A stretch of 35,870 nt of DNA from Treponemataceae bacterium (lineage in GTDB: Bacteria > Spirochaetota > Spirochaetia > Treponematales > Treponemataceae), in the NCBI GenBank assembly GCA_024685655.1, contig JAIKVO010000047.1, positions 1 through 35,870 of the forward strand. Reading direction: 5' to 3'. Made by a program: the position numbers and the translations under genes. Shown in pieces: positions 8,324 through 16,171 of this stretch (position 1 is its first letter; each line of letters starts with the position of its first letter). The notes below the pieces were generated by a model, which saw only the letters and a list, made by a program, of their open reading frames with translations, searched no databases and was not told the DNA's origin.

Positions 8324-8358
8324 ATAATACTGCTTTTGTTTATAAACTGTGCAGTTTA
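8324..8358 (-). promoter_or_regulatory. Candidate promoter and palindromic operator of the SDR gene
   Basis: TAAACTG 8343-8349 and CAGTTTA 8352-8358 form a perfect 7-2-7 palindrome. A -10-like TATTAT (minus strand, 8329-8324) lies just downstream, so the palindrome covers the expected -35 position. This is the layout of a repressor operator. The regulator is unknown. Confidence 0.45.
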
Positions 8359-8434
8359 GAATATGATAGCCCCTGGAAAGTTTGGGTTCAATATAACCAA
8401 ACGACAAGAAATAGAAAAATTCCGACTGCTTTTC

Positions 8435-9136
8435 TTATCTTCCAGTAAGTTTTCTGATTATGTGCCCGGCCATTAGCAAGCCAGCTGTAGACGGTACGAA
8501 CGAAAGACTACCCGGCGCATCAACTGTTTTTACGGCAGGCAATTCTGTTGAATAAACGACATCGAGTTTTTTTATTCCGTGTTTTTTAAGCTCGTGGCGC
8601 ATTACACGCGCAAGCGGACAAACTGATGTGCTGTAAATATCTGCAATTTTGAACTTTGACGGATCAAGTTTGTTCCCGGCACCCATACAGCTTATTATCG
8701 GGGTTCCTGCCTCTGTTGCTTTCATTATGAGCGAGATTTTTCCGGTCACAGTGTCTATTGCATCGGCAACAAAATCGTATTCAGCAAAGTTGAACGCGTC
8801 GGAAGTTTCCGGCGTGTAGAAAACTGTGTGAATCGTCACTTTTGCATCAGGATTTATGTCGTGAATGCGCTCCGCCGCGACTTCTGTTTTATAGCGACCG
8901 ACTGTGCTTGAAAGCGCGAAAAGCTGCCTGTTTATGTTCGAAATATCGACTGTATCTGAATCTATTATATCAAGGTGCCCCACCCCGGCACGCGCAAGGG
9001 CTTCTATAACGAAACTTCCGACTCCGCCCGCACCGAACACGGCTACGCGTAAGTTTTTTAGCCGTTCCACGGCGTCATCGCCGAGTATGATTTTTGTCCT
9101 GCAAAACCGCGCACATACATCGTTTTTTCCGTCCAT
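8435..9136 (-). CDS. tcdA: tRNA threonylcarbamoyladenosine dehydratase (CsdL/TcdA), E1-like
   Basis: TcdA closes the threonylcarbamoyl side chain of t6A37 in ANN-decoding tRNAs to the cyclic form, using ATP. The sequence is a ThiF/MoeB-type E1 protein of 233 residues. It shows the nucleotide-binding AVFGAGGVGSFV, IIDSDTVDISNINRQ with the adenylate-contacting Asn and Arg, the DAIDTVTGK block, and the TcdA-type tail PLARVMRHELKK..VVYSTE. An E1 lacking TcdA specificity is a less likely reading. The ATG at 9136 is preferred over one at 9196, which would run into the divergent TapT gene. An extended -10 (TGCTACAAT) ends 6 nt before 9136 with no Shine-Dalgarno. It is divergent from tapT, another tRNA-modification gene. 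Confidence 0.87.
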   Translation of the reverse strand: MDGKNDVCARFCRTKIILGDDAVERLKNLRVAVFGAGGVGSFVIEALARAGVGHLDIIDSDTVDISNINRQLFALSSTVGRYKTEVAAERIHDINPDAKVTIHTVFYTPETSDAFNFAEYDFVADAIDTVTGKISLIMKATEAGTPIISCMGAGNKLDPSKFKIADIYSTSVCPLARVMRHELKKHGIKKLDVVYSTELPAVKTVDAPGSLSFVPSTAGLLMAGHIIRKLTGR

Positions 9137-9185
9137 GCGCACATTGTAGCAAAACAGCGGAAAATCCGCTACACTAGCATGAATC
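9137..9185. promoter_or_regulatory. Compact divergent promoter region between tcdA and tapT
   Basis: Only 49 nt separate the two start codons. For tcdA (minus strand) TACAAT with an upstream TGC occupies 9148-9143, 6 nt before its ATG. For tapT (plus) TACACT lies at 9170-9175, 10 nt before its ATG. Two overlapping inverted repeats occupy the middle: AGCGGA 9156-9161 with TCCGCT 9165-9170, and TGTAGC 9145-9150 with GCTACA 9168-9173. These could be an operator or mutually exclusive hairpins. No Shine-Dalgarno is seen on either side. Confidence 0.45.
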
Positions 9186-9932
9186 ATGGCTGACAAGTGC
9201 TACAAGTGTTTCCGTCCGATGGAAACGTGTTATTGCAAGTATATAAAGCAAATAGAAACTGGAATAAAGTTTGTTTTTCTCATTCACCCAAAAGAAGCCT
9301 ACAAGCAGAAAACAGGAACAGGCCGCCTGGCGCAGCTTTCGTTGCCGGACTCGGAGCTTATAATCGGGGTGGATTTTACGCAGAACAATCGTATACGCGA
9401 ACTTTTGCACGATGACAAGTATTTTCCGGTTGTGATGTATCCTGGGGAAGACGCATGGACGGCAGGCGGAGTAAGAGAGACAGCTCCGCACACGTTAAAA
9501 GAGGCGATGGCAGGAAAGCAGCTTCTCGTGTTTCTTGTTGACGCGACATGGGCTTGCGCTAAGAAGATGCTCCGGCTCAGCCCGAATATCACTTCGCTTC
9601 AAAAAATCTCGTTTACGGCGGGCTACCGTTCCGAATATACGTTCAAAAAAGAGCCGGCAGAAGATTATCTTTCAACGATAGAAACTTGCTATTACCTGAT
9701 AAAAGAGCTGCAATCGGCTGGGATATGCCCTTCTGAAAAGCCGGAGAACAGTGCGGAGCCGCTTATGGATGTGTTTCGCCGGATGGTGAAGTTCCAGATT
9801 GAAAGCCAAAAAGAGCGCGAGGCAGCTGGATTGCCGGATCGATATCAGGTTGCGGGCGGAATCCGCGCCAAAAGACGTGCTTTGCGCGAAGCTAAAGCGA
9901 AGTCCTGCCCCGGAAACTACGGGCAAGCGTAA
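9186..9932 (+). CDS. tapT: tRNA-uridine aminocarboxypropyltransferase, DTW domain (TapT/TuaA type)
   Basis: DTW-domain enzymes transfer the 3-amino-3-carboxypropyl group of SAM to uridine in tRNA, giving acp3U. The protein starts with a zinc-type cluster, CYKCFRPMETCYC. It carries the domain signature as DATW (VDATWACAKKM, about residue 120) and the conserved block YRSEYTFKKEP..DYLSTIE near residue 155. The normal DTW tripeptide reads ATW after an aspartate, a common variation. The length, 248 residues, includes a basic tail (RAKRRALREAKAKS). The last 41 nt overlap the end of recR on the opposite strand. The promoter is close to the ATG and there is no Shine-Dalgarno. Confidence 0.85.
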   Translation: MADKCYKCFRPMETCYCKYIKQIETGIKFVFLIHPKEAYKQKTGTGRLAQLSLPDSELIIGVDFTQNNRIRELLHDDKYFPVVMYPGEDAWTAGGVRETAPHTLKEAMAGKQLLVFLVDATWACAKKMLRLSPNITSLQKISFTAGYRSEYTFKKEPAEDYLSTIETCYYLIKELQSAGICPSEKPENSAEPLMDVFRRMVKFQIESQKEREAAGLPDRYQVAGGIRAKRRALREAKAKSCPGNYGQA

Positions 9933-10479
9933 GTTTGTCAGCGTACTCCAAATCGCCCCCAACAGGAAGCCCCGATGCAAGCCGTGTAACGGTTACGCCG
10001 GTTGGCGCAAGGGCTTTCTGCAAATAAAGCGCAGTTGTGTCGCCTTCAATCGTGGGATTTGTTGCTATTATAACTTCTTGCACTTTTTCTTCGCGGACGC
10101 GCTCAATCAGTTTTCCTATTGAAAGTTTATCAGGGCCTATTCCTTCCAACGGCGCAATAACTCCGCCCAAAACGTGAAAAAGACCCCTGAATTCCCTAGA
10201 AGCTTCTATTGTCTGTACATCCTGCGGCTGTTCAACAACACAAATAACAGAGCGGTCGCGAAGGTTATCCGAGCATATTCTGCAAGGGTCGGTTTCTGTG
10301 TAAGAACCGCAGACAGAGCACTGTTTTATGCGCTCATGAAGTGTCAAAAGCTCTTTTGCCATCAGGTGCAAAAACGCCGGGTCAGATTTTAAAAGATGAT
10401 ATGAAATACGCATCGCGCTTTTCTTCCCGATGCCGGGTAACCTAGAAAAGCTTTCTGCGAGTTCCTCAATCGCGTTCAT
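9892..10479 (-). CDS. recR: Recombination mediator protein RecR
   Basis: RecR works with RecO (and RecF) to load RecA on SSB-coated gapped DNA. All domains are present in 195 residues: the helix-hairpin-helix FSRLPGIGKKSAMRI, a four-cysteine zinc finger (CSVCGSYTETDPCRICSD at about 54-71), the Toprim domain (VICVVEQPQDVQTIE to VIIATNPTIEGDTTALYL) and the C-terminal GLPVGGDLEYADKLTLARSFRGR. The start overlaps the ybaB stop as TAATG, indicating translational coupling. The dnaX-ybaB-recR order is widely conserved in bacteria. The 3' end overlaps the convergent tapT by 41 nt. Confidence 0.97.
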   Translation of the reverse strand: MNAIEELAESFSRLPGIGKKSAMRISYHLLKSDPAFLHLMAKELLTLHERIKQCSVCGSYTETDPCRICSDNLRDRSVICVVEQPQDVQTIEASREFRGLFHVLGGVIAPLEGIGPDKLSIGKLIERVREEKVQEVIIATNPTIEGDTTALYLQKALAPTGVTVTRLASGLPVGGDLEYADKLTLARSFRGRTSL

Positions 10480-10796
10480 TAAAGTCCCATCCCAGGAATA
10501 TTCAAACCGTTGAAAAGAGGACCTGCTTTTTCTTTTATCACTTCTTTAATTCGTTCAGAAGCATCGTGTGCGGCTGCAATTATAAGGTCTTGGAGCATTT
10601 TCACATCACGAGGATCAACTGCTATAGGATCAATCTGTACATCTGTGATTTCAAATTGTCCGTTCATCGTAATTTTTACAATACTGCCACCAGAAGAACC
10701 CGTTGCAGAAACATCTTTCAATTCGTCCTGAACGCGTGCTACCTGTTCTTTTATACTCTGTGCATTTTTTAAAAGTTCAAAAGGATTAAAATTCAT
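10479..10796 (-). CDS. ybaB: Nucleoid-associated protein YbaB/EbfC
   Basis: A 105-residue member of the YbaB/EbfC family of dimeric DNA-binding proteins; the Borrelia homologue EbfC binds DNA and shapes the nucleoid. Visible features are the helical N-terminus (NPFELLKNAQSIKEQVARVQ), the central sheet GGSIVKITMNGQFEITDVQI, and the GLNIPGMGL tail typical of the family. The ATG at 10796 is chosen because AAGGAGAT precedes it by 6-7 nt; an upstream ATG at 10817 lies inside dnaX. The start overlaps the dnaX end by 11 nt and the stop overlaps the recR start, so the three genes are coupled. Confidence 0.95.
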   Translation of the reverse strand: MNFNPFELLKNAQSIKEQVARVQDELKDVSATGSSGGSIVKITMNGQFEITDVQIDPIAVDPRDVKMLQDLIIAAAHDASERIKEVIKEKAGPLFNGLNIPGMGL

Positions 10797-12801
10797 CTTG
10801 ATCTCCTTCATCTTCATAGAAATATTGGGATGCCTGAAGCTCGTAATCTACGTTATCAGAATCTGTTTGCGCATCAGGCGTTATTACCGCGGAAGATTCG
10901 CCCTCTATAATAGAACCAACGTTGACAACTTCTCCGTTGAATAATTTACAAAGGTTTTCAATTTCGGGCGGAAACTGCTCTTTTTTCTCTTCCTGTTTAT
11001 GTTCCAATTCAGAGCAAATCTTAAAATCAGCACCTTTAAATTTTGCGACAAATTGCGACAAAGTCCTAAGTTCAGAATCGATCTGAGTTTTTAGATAAGC
11101 ACTTGAAACCGGGATAACAATTTTGTTTTCGGAAGAGAACCAATCTCCGCTACTTTTCAGGGATGCCGCCAAAAAAGTTTTTGAAAGCTCAACTTCACTA
11201 ATGATTTTGGCTTTCAGCTCGTCTAAAGGTATGTTTGAATCTGCGGCAGTATCTGGTTTCTCAGAAGACTGATTCTGGATATTGCCGCTTTCAGAAAAAG
11301 GGCGGTTATTTCCTCCCGTAGAATTTTCCGGCATTGCCGAGTTTTGTGGCGAAAAAGTTGGTGAAGTTTGGGGTTGACTTATCGTCGGATTTGGCGGTGG
11401 TTGCCAAGCCGGAGTGGCCGACTGGCTAGGATTTGGCGGATTCTGCGGCGGTGTCCAAGTGTTCTGCGTCTGTGGCGCAAATTGCCACGGCTGTCTTGCC
11501 ATAGGCTGGCCGCTCATGAACGCCGGGGACTGCTGATTTGTAATAGCCTTAGTGCCGAAATGCGACTGTCCGCCCGGCAGTGACGATGAAAACTGCTGTC
11601 CACTCGCAGGCGAAACTTGGCTTGTGGCGGCTTTTCCACCAGCCGGGAACTGCGGCGCACCTGCAAGAAGGCCGCGCGCACTGTCTATTGCGAACTTCAC
11701 TTCCCGTGCGGAAACGTAGTCCTTAAGCCAACAAAGTCGTGACACCGCAAGCTCCAGTTCGTAGCGCGGAGAAAGCGAATACCGCAAGTCGCGGAACAGC
11801 TGCAAAAACAGCGAAATCGCACGTTCCAGCTTTACAGAATCCCAAGTTTCAAGGACTTTTGCGGAAAAACGGTCTTTACTCTGACCGAGTAGTGCTTCTT
11901 TTGTAATTCCGCTTTGAATAAGCAGCAGACTACGCAAATAGTCCGTCATATTCGTAATAAACTGCTCGACAGAAATGCCTGCCTGCAGCAAAGAGTCAAT
12001 TTTTTCAAGCGCGGAGCCTGCGTTTCCATCACAGCAAAGCTCACACAGTTCGTTCAGCCGTTCCGCGCCAACAAGCCCCAGTTTATCCCGGATGCCTTCG
12101 TATGTTATGTGACCGTCAGAAAAAGCCGCAACCTGATCAAAAAGCGTATACGCATCGCGGAAACTTCCTGTCGACTCGCGCGCAATCCAATACAGCGCCT
12201 CGTCATCTGCTTTTATGCCAACTTCTTCCGCCGCCTTTTGGAGCAAATCTTTTATCTGCTCAACAGAACCAAGCCTAAAATGGAACTGTTGGCAACGGCT
12301 TTTTATTGTAGCGGGAACTTTATGAAGCTCTGTCGTAGCAAATATAAAAATTACATAAGGCGGCGGTTCCTCAATTGTTTTCAAAAGCGCATTGAACGCG
12401 CTCGTTGAAAGCATATGAACCTCGTCTATGATGTAAATCTTGTATTTGCATGAGTTAGGTGGGAAAAGAACCTCGTCCTTTATTTGTCTTACGTCGTTTA
12501 CGCTTGTGTTAGATGCACCGTCTATCTCAATAACGTCTAGGCTTGCACCGCGCGCAATTTCTTTACAGGCAGTGCATTCGCCGCATGGAGCGAGTTCAGG
12601 TCCTTTTTCGCAGTTTAGGACTTTTGCAAGAATACGCGCTGTAGAAGTTTTTCCGCAACCGCGCGGACCAGAGAAAAGATAAGCATGTGCTATTTTCCCG
12701 TTTTTTATGGAATTACGTAGCGTTGAAGCTACGAATTCCTGACCGACCAAATCATCGAAAGTCTTTGGTCGTCTGCGGGTTGCGGTTACTTCGTAAGCCA
12801 T
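10786..12801 (-). CDS. dnaX: DNA polymerase III subunit tau (gamma/tau)
   Basis: This is the clamp-loader ATPase subunit that also tethers polymerase cores. Residues 1-370 hold the AAA+ region: Walker A GPRGCGKTS at 45-53, the zinc-binding cysteines C64, C73, C76 and C79, Walker B IIDEVHML with DEVH at 126-129, and sensor motif ATTELHKVPATIKSRC carrying the arginine finger. Residues about 380-520 are a low-complexity Gln/Pro/Ser/Asn-rich linker. The C-terminal part (about 525-671) is the tau-type polymerase-contact domain with an acidic tail. The length of 671 suits a full tau; no convincing slippery site for making gamma is seen. A TATAGA ends 7 nt before the ATG and there is no Shine-Dalgarno, so an internal leaderless start is possible. 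Confidence 0.97.
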   Translation of the reverse strand: MAYEVTATRRRPKTFDDLVGQEFVASTLRNSIKNGKIAHAYLFSGPRGCGKTSTARILAKVLNCEKGPELAPCGECTACKEIARGASLDVIEIDGASNTSVNDVRQIKDEVLFPPNSCKYKIYIIDEVHMLSTSAFNALLKTIEEPPPYVIFIFATTELHKVPATIKSRCQQFHFRLGSVEQIKDLLQKAAEEVGIKADDEALYWIARESTGSFRDAYTLFDQVAAFSDGHITYEGIRDKLGLVGAERLNELCELCCDGNAGSALEKIDSLLQAGISVEQFITNMTDYLRSLLLIQSGITKEALLGQSKDRFSAKVLETWDSVKLERAISLFLQLFRDLRYSLSPRYELELAVSRLCWLKDYVSAREVKFAIDSARGLLAGAPQFPAGGKAATSQVSPASGQQFSSSLPGGQSHFGTKAITNQQSPAFMSGQPMARQPWQFAPQTQNTWTPPQNPPNPSQSATPAWQPPPNPTISQPQTSPTFSPQNSAMPENSTGGNNRPFSESGNIQNQSSEKPDTAADSNIPLDELKAKIISEVELSKTFLAASLKSSGDWFSSENKIVIPVSSAYLKTQIDSELRTLSQFVAKFKGADFKICSELEHKQEEKKEQFPPEIENLCKLFNGEVVNVGSIIEGESSAVITPDAQTDSDNVDYELQASQYFYEDEGDQDEF

Positions 12802-12822
12802 AAATCGTTCTATAAAACCGCC

Positions 12823-14382
12823 TTACTGAAGTTTTGCCTTGCGAAGACGTACCTGTTCTATATCGCTTGAGAACAGCTCACGAAGGTCGTTAAGTCCCAG
12901 AGCCATAAGAGCCATACGGTCAATACCGATACCCCATGCAAGAACAGGACAGTCAACGCCCATTGCTTTTGTAACTTCTGGACGGAAAATACCGGAGCCG
13001 CCCAGCTCGAACCAACCGAGAACAGGGTGTTTGATATGAACCTCTACAGAAGGTTCGGTGAATGGGAAATAACCCGGTACATATTTAACTTCTGTCGCAC
13101 CTGCAATTTCAACAGCGAACATTTCAAGGAAGCCCAAAAGTGTTTTAAGGTTTACATCATCGCCCAGAACAATACCCTCTGTCTGGTAAAAGTCAGAAAG
13201 ATGAGTGGCATCTACTTTGTCGTAACGGAAACAGCGCGCGATTCCGAAATATTTGCCCGGAATCTTTGCTTTTGCAAGCTGATGCGCTGAAAGAACTGTT
13301 CCCTGACTGCGCAGGATAAGGCGGCGAGTCATTTCGTGGTCAAACTCGTAATTCCAGCCACGGCTTCCTGTGTTTCCGCCGTCTTTATGAGCTGCCGCAA
13401 CATTTGAAAGATACGGCTCTTCAATAAATTTGGCATGTGTCGGGTTTTTGATAGAATAAACGTCGTGGATATCGCGCGCTGCGTGGAACTGCGGCATAAA
13501 CAATGCGTCACAGTTCCAGAATTCGCTTTCTACGAGCGGACCGTCAAACTCTTCAAAGCCGAGTGAGCAAAGTTTGTCTTTTACGCTTTCAAGGAACGAA
13601 ACATAAGCGCTCGTGCGACCCGGAATAATACGTGCCGGCGGAATGCTGATATTGTAGCCCCTGAAAGAAGAGTTTTTCCAAGAACCGTCAACAAGTATTT
13701 TAGAAGTGATAGCTCCTGTTTCATTACCAGTGACACCGGCAGCTTCAAGAGCTTTTTTAATCTCATCAGCTGCTTTTGTGAGCTTATAAACTACAGTTTC
13801 GCGCTCAACAATACGGAATGCACTGTTCGCCGCGCCTCTTTTTTTTGCGAGGTCGCCGATTATCGAGTTTTCTTCTGCAAGAAGGGCAGTCTGCTCAAGC
13901 AAGCCGTTAATGGCGGCTTTTGCCTTTGAAAGCAGCTTTTCAGTAAGCGTCATGCGGGCAGGAAGCTCTTTTCCAGAGAAAACGGCTTTTTTCTCCGTAT
14001 CCATTGAAAGAACACCTTCTTTTGAAAGCATTCCGAATGCGCTTCCTACGTCTTTGTTTTCAAGTTCAAGTGCTGATGCAATCTGCGGAAGAGCATGAGG
14101 CCCCTTCTCTTTTAGAAACTTTACGATACGAGCTTCAGGCGTACCCTGTTCTGCAAATTTCCGGCCAAGTTCTGTAATTTCAAAAAAAGTGTGCGGTTCT
14201 TTGCGTACGACTTCTGCCAATCCTTTTCCTGAGAGCCAAGAGAAAGCCTGATTTGCGTGTCCCTCTTTATAATCAAGTTCTTTCTGAAGTTTCTCTGAAG
14301 TGAGTTCATCCTTATCAGAATAGGCACGAAGAACTTTAATCTCCAGAGGGTGAAGATTCTTGATAATTGTCTGTGAGTCCAT
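12823..14382 (-). CDS. pheS: Phenylalanyl-tRNA synthetase alpha chain, archaeal/eukaryotic type
   Basis: This class II synthetase subunit charges tRNA-Phe together with PheT. At 519 residues it is far longer than the usual bacterial PheS of about 330-350. Residues 1-200 hold winged-helix repeats (HPLEIKVLRAYSDKDELTS, LGRKFAEQGTPEARIVKFL), as in archaeal and eukaryotic alpha chains. The catalytic domain shows motif 2 (FGIARCFRYDKVDATHLSDF) and motif 3 (LGGSGIFRPEV and WGIGIDRMAL). Spirochaetes are known to carry this type, taken as ancient transfer. No pheT lies next to it: dnaX follows after 21 nt. A GAGG precedes the ATG. It is part of the long minus-strand run. Confidence 0.96.
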   Translation of the reverse strand: MDSQTIIKNLHPLEIKVLRAYSDKDELTSEKLQKELDYKEGHANQAFSWLSGKGLAEVVRKEPHTFFEITELGRKFAEQGTPEARIVKFLKEKGPHALPQIASALELENKDVGSAFGMLSKEGVLSMDTEKKAVFSGKELPARMTLTEKLLSKAKAAINGLLEQTALLAEENSIIGDLAKKRGAANSAFRIVERETVVYKLTKAADEIKKALEAAGVTGNETGAITSKILVDGSWKNSSFRGYNISIPPARIIPGRTSAYVSFLESVKDKLCSLGFEEFDGPLVESEFWNCDALFMPQFHAARDIHDVYSIKNPTHAKFIEEPYLSNVAAAHKDGGNTGSRGWNYEFDHEMTRRLILRSQGTVLSAHQLAKAKIPGKYFGIARCFRYDKVDATHLSDFYQTEGIVLGDDVNLKTLLGFLEMFAVEIAGATEVKYVPGYFPFTEPSVEVHIKHPVLGWFELGGSGIFRPEVTKAMGVDCPVLAWGIGIDRMALMALGLNDLRELFSSDIEQVRLRKAKLQ

Positions 14383-14394
14383 AAAATCCTCGTT

Positions 14395-14769
14395 TTATTT
14401 TTTTAATGTAATAAATGACGTGTACACGACAAGATCATTGTCATTGTCGTATTTCGTAACATCTCTTCGTGAATATGAATAGCTGTAATAGCTGCGTTCC
14501 GCTACAAATTTTGCTGCGCGTTCTCTTATTACAGTCATTGCCTCGCCCTGGTCAAAAAGATGTGCGTTCTTTCTGTATACGAATCTTGCTTCGTCCAAAG
14601 CTGGAAAATACTCAATCGTAAGTGTATAGAGCTTCCCTTTTTCTTCGATAATTTCAGTTTTCTGGTAATTGGGTTCTTCCCTTAGAGCATCTTCTACAGT
14701 CTGTGCATAAAGCGAAAAACACAAAAATACACAAATCAATACAAAAAACAATTTCTTAAAACCAGTCAT
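14395..14769 (-). CDS. Small exported protein of unknown function, 124 aa
   Basis: The protein begins with a clear Sec signal peptide (TGFKKLFFVLICVFLCFSLYA, probable cleavage before QTVED). The mature part is about 100 residues, rich in charged and aromatic residues, with a YYSYSYSRRD stretch. No lipobox cysteine is seen, so it is probably periplasmic. I recognise no family. The ATG at 14769 is chosen for its GGAGG 6 nt upstream; an ATG at 14811 would spoil the signal peptide. It sits 12 nt before pheS and 57 nt after another exported protein gene, both apparently in the same operon. Confidence 0.72.
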   Translation of the reverse strand: MTGFKKLFFVLICVFLCFSLYAQTVEDALREEPNYQKTEIIEEKGKLYTLTIEYFPALDEARFVYRKNAHLFDQGEAMTVIRERAAKFVAERSYYSYSYSRRDVTKYDNDNDLVVYTSFITLKK

Positions 14770-14826
14770 ACTCAACCTCCCGGAAACTGATTGGAAAAAA
14801 GTTGTCTGCAAAAAAAATGCAACAAT

Positions 14827-15525
14827 TCACCACTGTGAATACCGTACTATTTTATCCACATGTAGGAAAAAATCAAGGTCAGCGATGTATTTACCGCTGT
14901 CAATTCTTAATCCTGGGGTGTCAGTTTTTAGAAGAAGAGAACCTGTTATCTCTTTGGGTTTATTTTTTTCGGTTTTTTTTACGTATTCCAGGACGGCATT
15001 TTTTGCGGCATCAAAAAAAGCGGCTTTTAGCGAATCAAACTTTCCTGTATAAACACTTTCCCCAGTTCCGTGGATACGTGGACAGCTTACAGTATTCCAC
15101 CAAGATTTTGAATGCATCATGATCGGGGTTCGCTCGAATTCTAGCCAGCATGTTATACGATCTTGTTCGAAAACTGTGTTTGACCATTTTATATCGAAAG
15201 TATTTACATCAGCTTCTTTTTGAGGAGTAATCTCTGCGTATTCTTGCACCCCTCTCGCATTGTCTTTGGGAGTAATGCTGAAATTCCAGCCGTAGACCAT
15301 CGCGTTTATTGCAAATGCACCAGTTTCTTTGAGTAAGTCAGAGGCGTGTTTGAGCGGTTCGTTGTCATTGTAGTTTTGATTTTCGGTTGAAGAACCGTTC
15401 AGAGATGGCACTTCGTCATAGGGTGCCCAAAGCCTTATCCGGATAAACGTAATGTCTTCTGGATCTGCAAAAAGAAATGTGGCGACCAGTAAAAATACGA
15501 AAATTAACGGTAGGCGTTTTTCCAT
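14827..15525 (-). CDS. Exported protein of unknown function, 232 aa
   Basis: A Sec signal peptide opens the protein (EKRLPLIFVFLLVATFLFA, cleavage likely before DPED). The mature domain contains many tryptophan and tyrosine residues (YGWNFSITPKDN, CWLEFERTP, SKSWWNTV) and ends with a helix followed by GSLLLKTDTPGLRID. This suggests a beta-rich periplasmic domain, but I know no matching family. The start lies 22 nt inside the end of the rhomboid gene, a coupling overlap, and the two may act together at the membrane. A role as substrate of the rhomboid is unlikely, since no second membrane helix is present. Confidence 0.7.
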   Translation of the reverse strand: MEKRLPLIFVFLLVATFLFADPEDITFIRIRLWAPYDEVPSLNGSSTENQNYNDNEPLKHASDLLKETGAFAINAMVYGWNFSITPKDNARGVQEYAEITPQKEADVNTFDIKWSNTVFEQDRITCWLEFERTPIMMHSKSWWNTVSCPRIHGTGESVYTGKFDSLKAAFFDAAKNAVLEYVKKTEKNKPKEITGSLLLKTDTPGLRIDSGKYIADLDFFLHVDKIVRYSQW

Positions 15526-16160
15526 ACTTTAATTGGATTAATTCCCATTCTGATGATGAAATACAACCAAGCAAAAGCAAAACCTGCAAGGTGAGTCATG
15601 TGAGCTGTTCCAGATTGGAGACTGAAAATCTGGCTTGCAATCTCAATTCCGGCATAAATCGCTATAAGAATTGGGGCAGGAATGGGGAGTATTCCCCAAA
15701 CAAATATTTTGGCGCGCGGATAGACGACAGCGTATGCCAGGAGAATTGCATATAACGCCCCCGAAGCTCCGTACAAAAAAACGTAGTACATGCCGGTCGC
15801 AAGGTAAATAAGAAATGACGCAACGCCGCAAAATAAGCCGGAAAGAAGGTACAATAATATAAACTCTTTGGAACCGATTGCTTTTTCAAGTGGAACGCCG
15901 AAAAAAAGCAATCCCAGCATATTGAAAAAAATATGTTGAAAACTTGATAAATCATGAACGAACATGTATGTGAAAAACTGCCAGTACATGTGACCGCGCG
16001 TAACGTTCCAAGTATTCAACGCCAAGTAGCTTATAAGATTAGATTTAATTTTCAGCAATAAGAAAACAGCAACGTTTATACCTATAATTATTAGCGCAGC
16101 ATTATAATACGCATATTTGAAAGGCTTGTGAAGAAGATTTTTGAGCATCATTTTTTCCAT
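15504..16160 (-). CDS. Rhomboid-family intramembrane serine protease
   Basis: A 218-residue protein with six hydrophobic segments. The catalytic serine lies in YGASGALYAIL (GxSG, about residue 133) at the start of transmembrane helix 4. The partner histidine is in the HMTHLAGFAFAW segment near residue 190, in helix 6. The block TYMFVHDLSSFQHIFFNMLGLLFFG fits the rhomboid L1/TM2 region (H..FNM). Both catalytic residues are present, so it should be active, cutting transmembrane substrates in the inner membrane. It follows the GGDEF gene by 11 nt and overlaps the next exported-protein gene. Start is uncertain between the ATG at 16160 and one three codons later that has a weak GGA before it. Confidence 0.88.
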   Translation of the reverse strand: MEKMMLKNLLHKPFKYAYYNAALIIIGINVAVFLLLKIKSNLISYLALNTWNVTRGHMYWQFFTYMFVHDLSSFQHIFFNMLGLLFFGVPLEKAIGSKEFILLYLLSGLFCGVASFLIYLATGMYYVFLYGASGALYAILLAYAVVYPRAKIFVWGILPIPAPILIAIYAGIEIASQIFSLQSGTAHMTHLAGFAFAWLYFIIRMGINPIKVWKNAYR

Positions 16161-16171
16161 CTTATTAAGTT

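Noticed and set aside
10970-10990. A-rich run in dnaX as a programmed frameshift site for a gamma product
   Set aside because: The codons read GAG AAA AAA GAG, not the A-AAA-AAG heptamer in the needed phase, and it lies too near the C-terminus to give a normal gamma.
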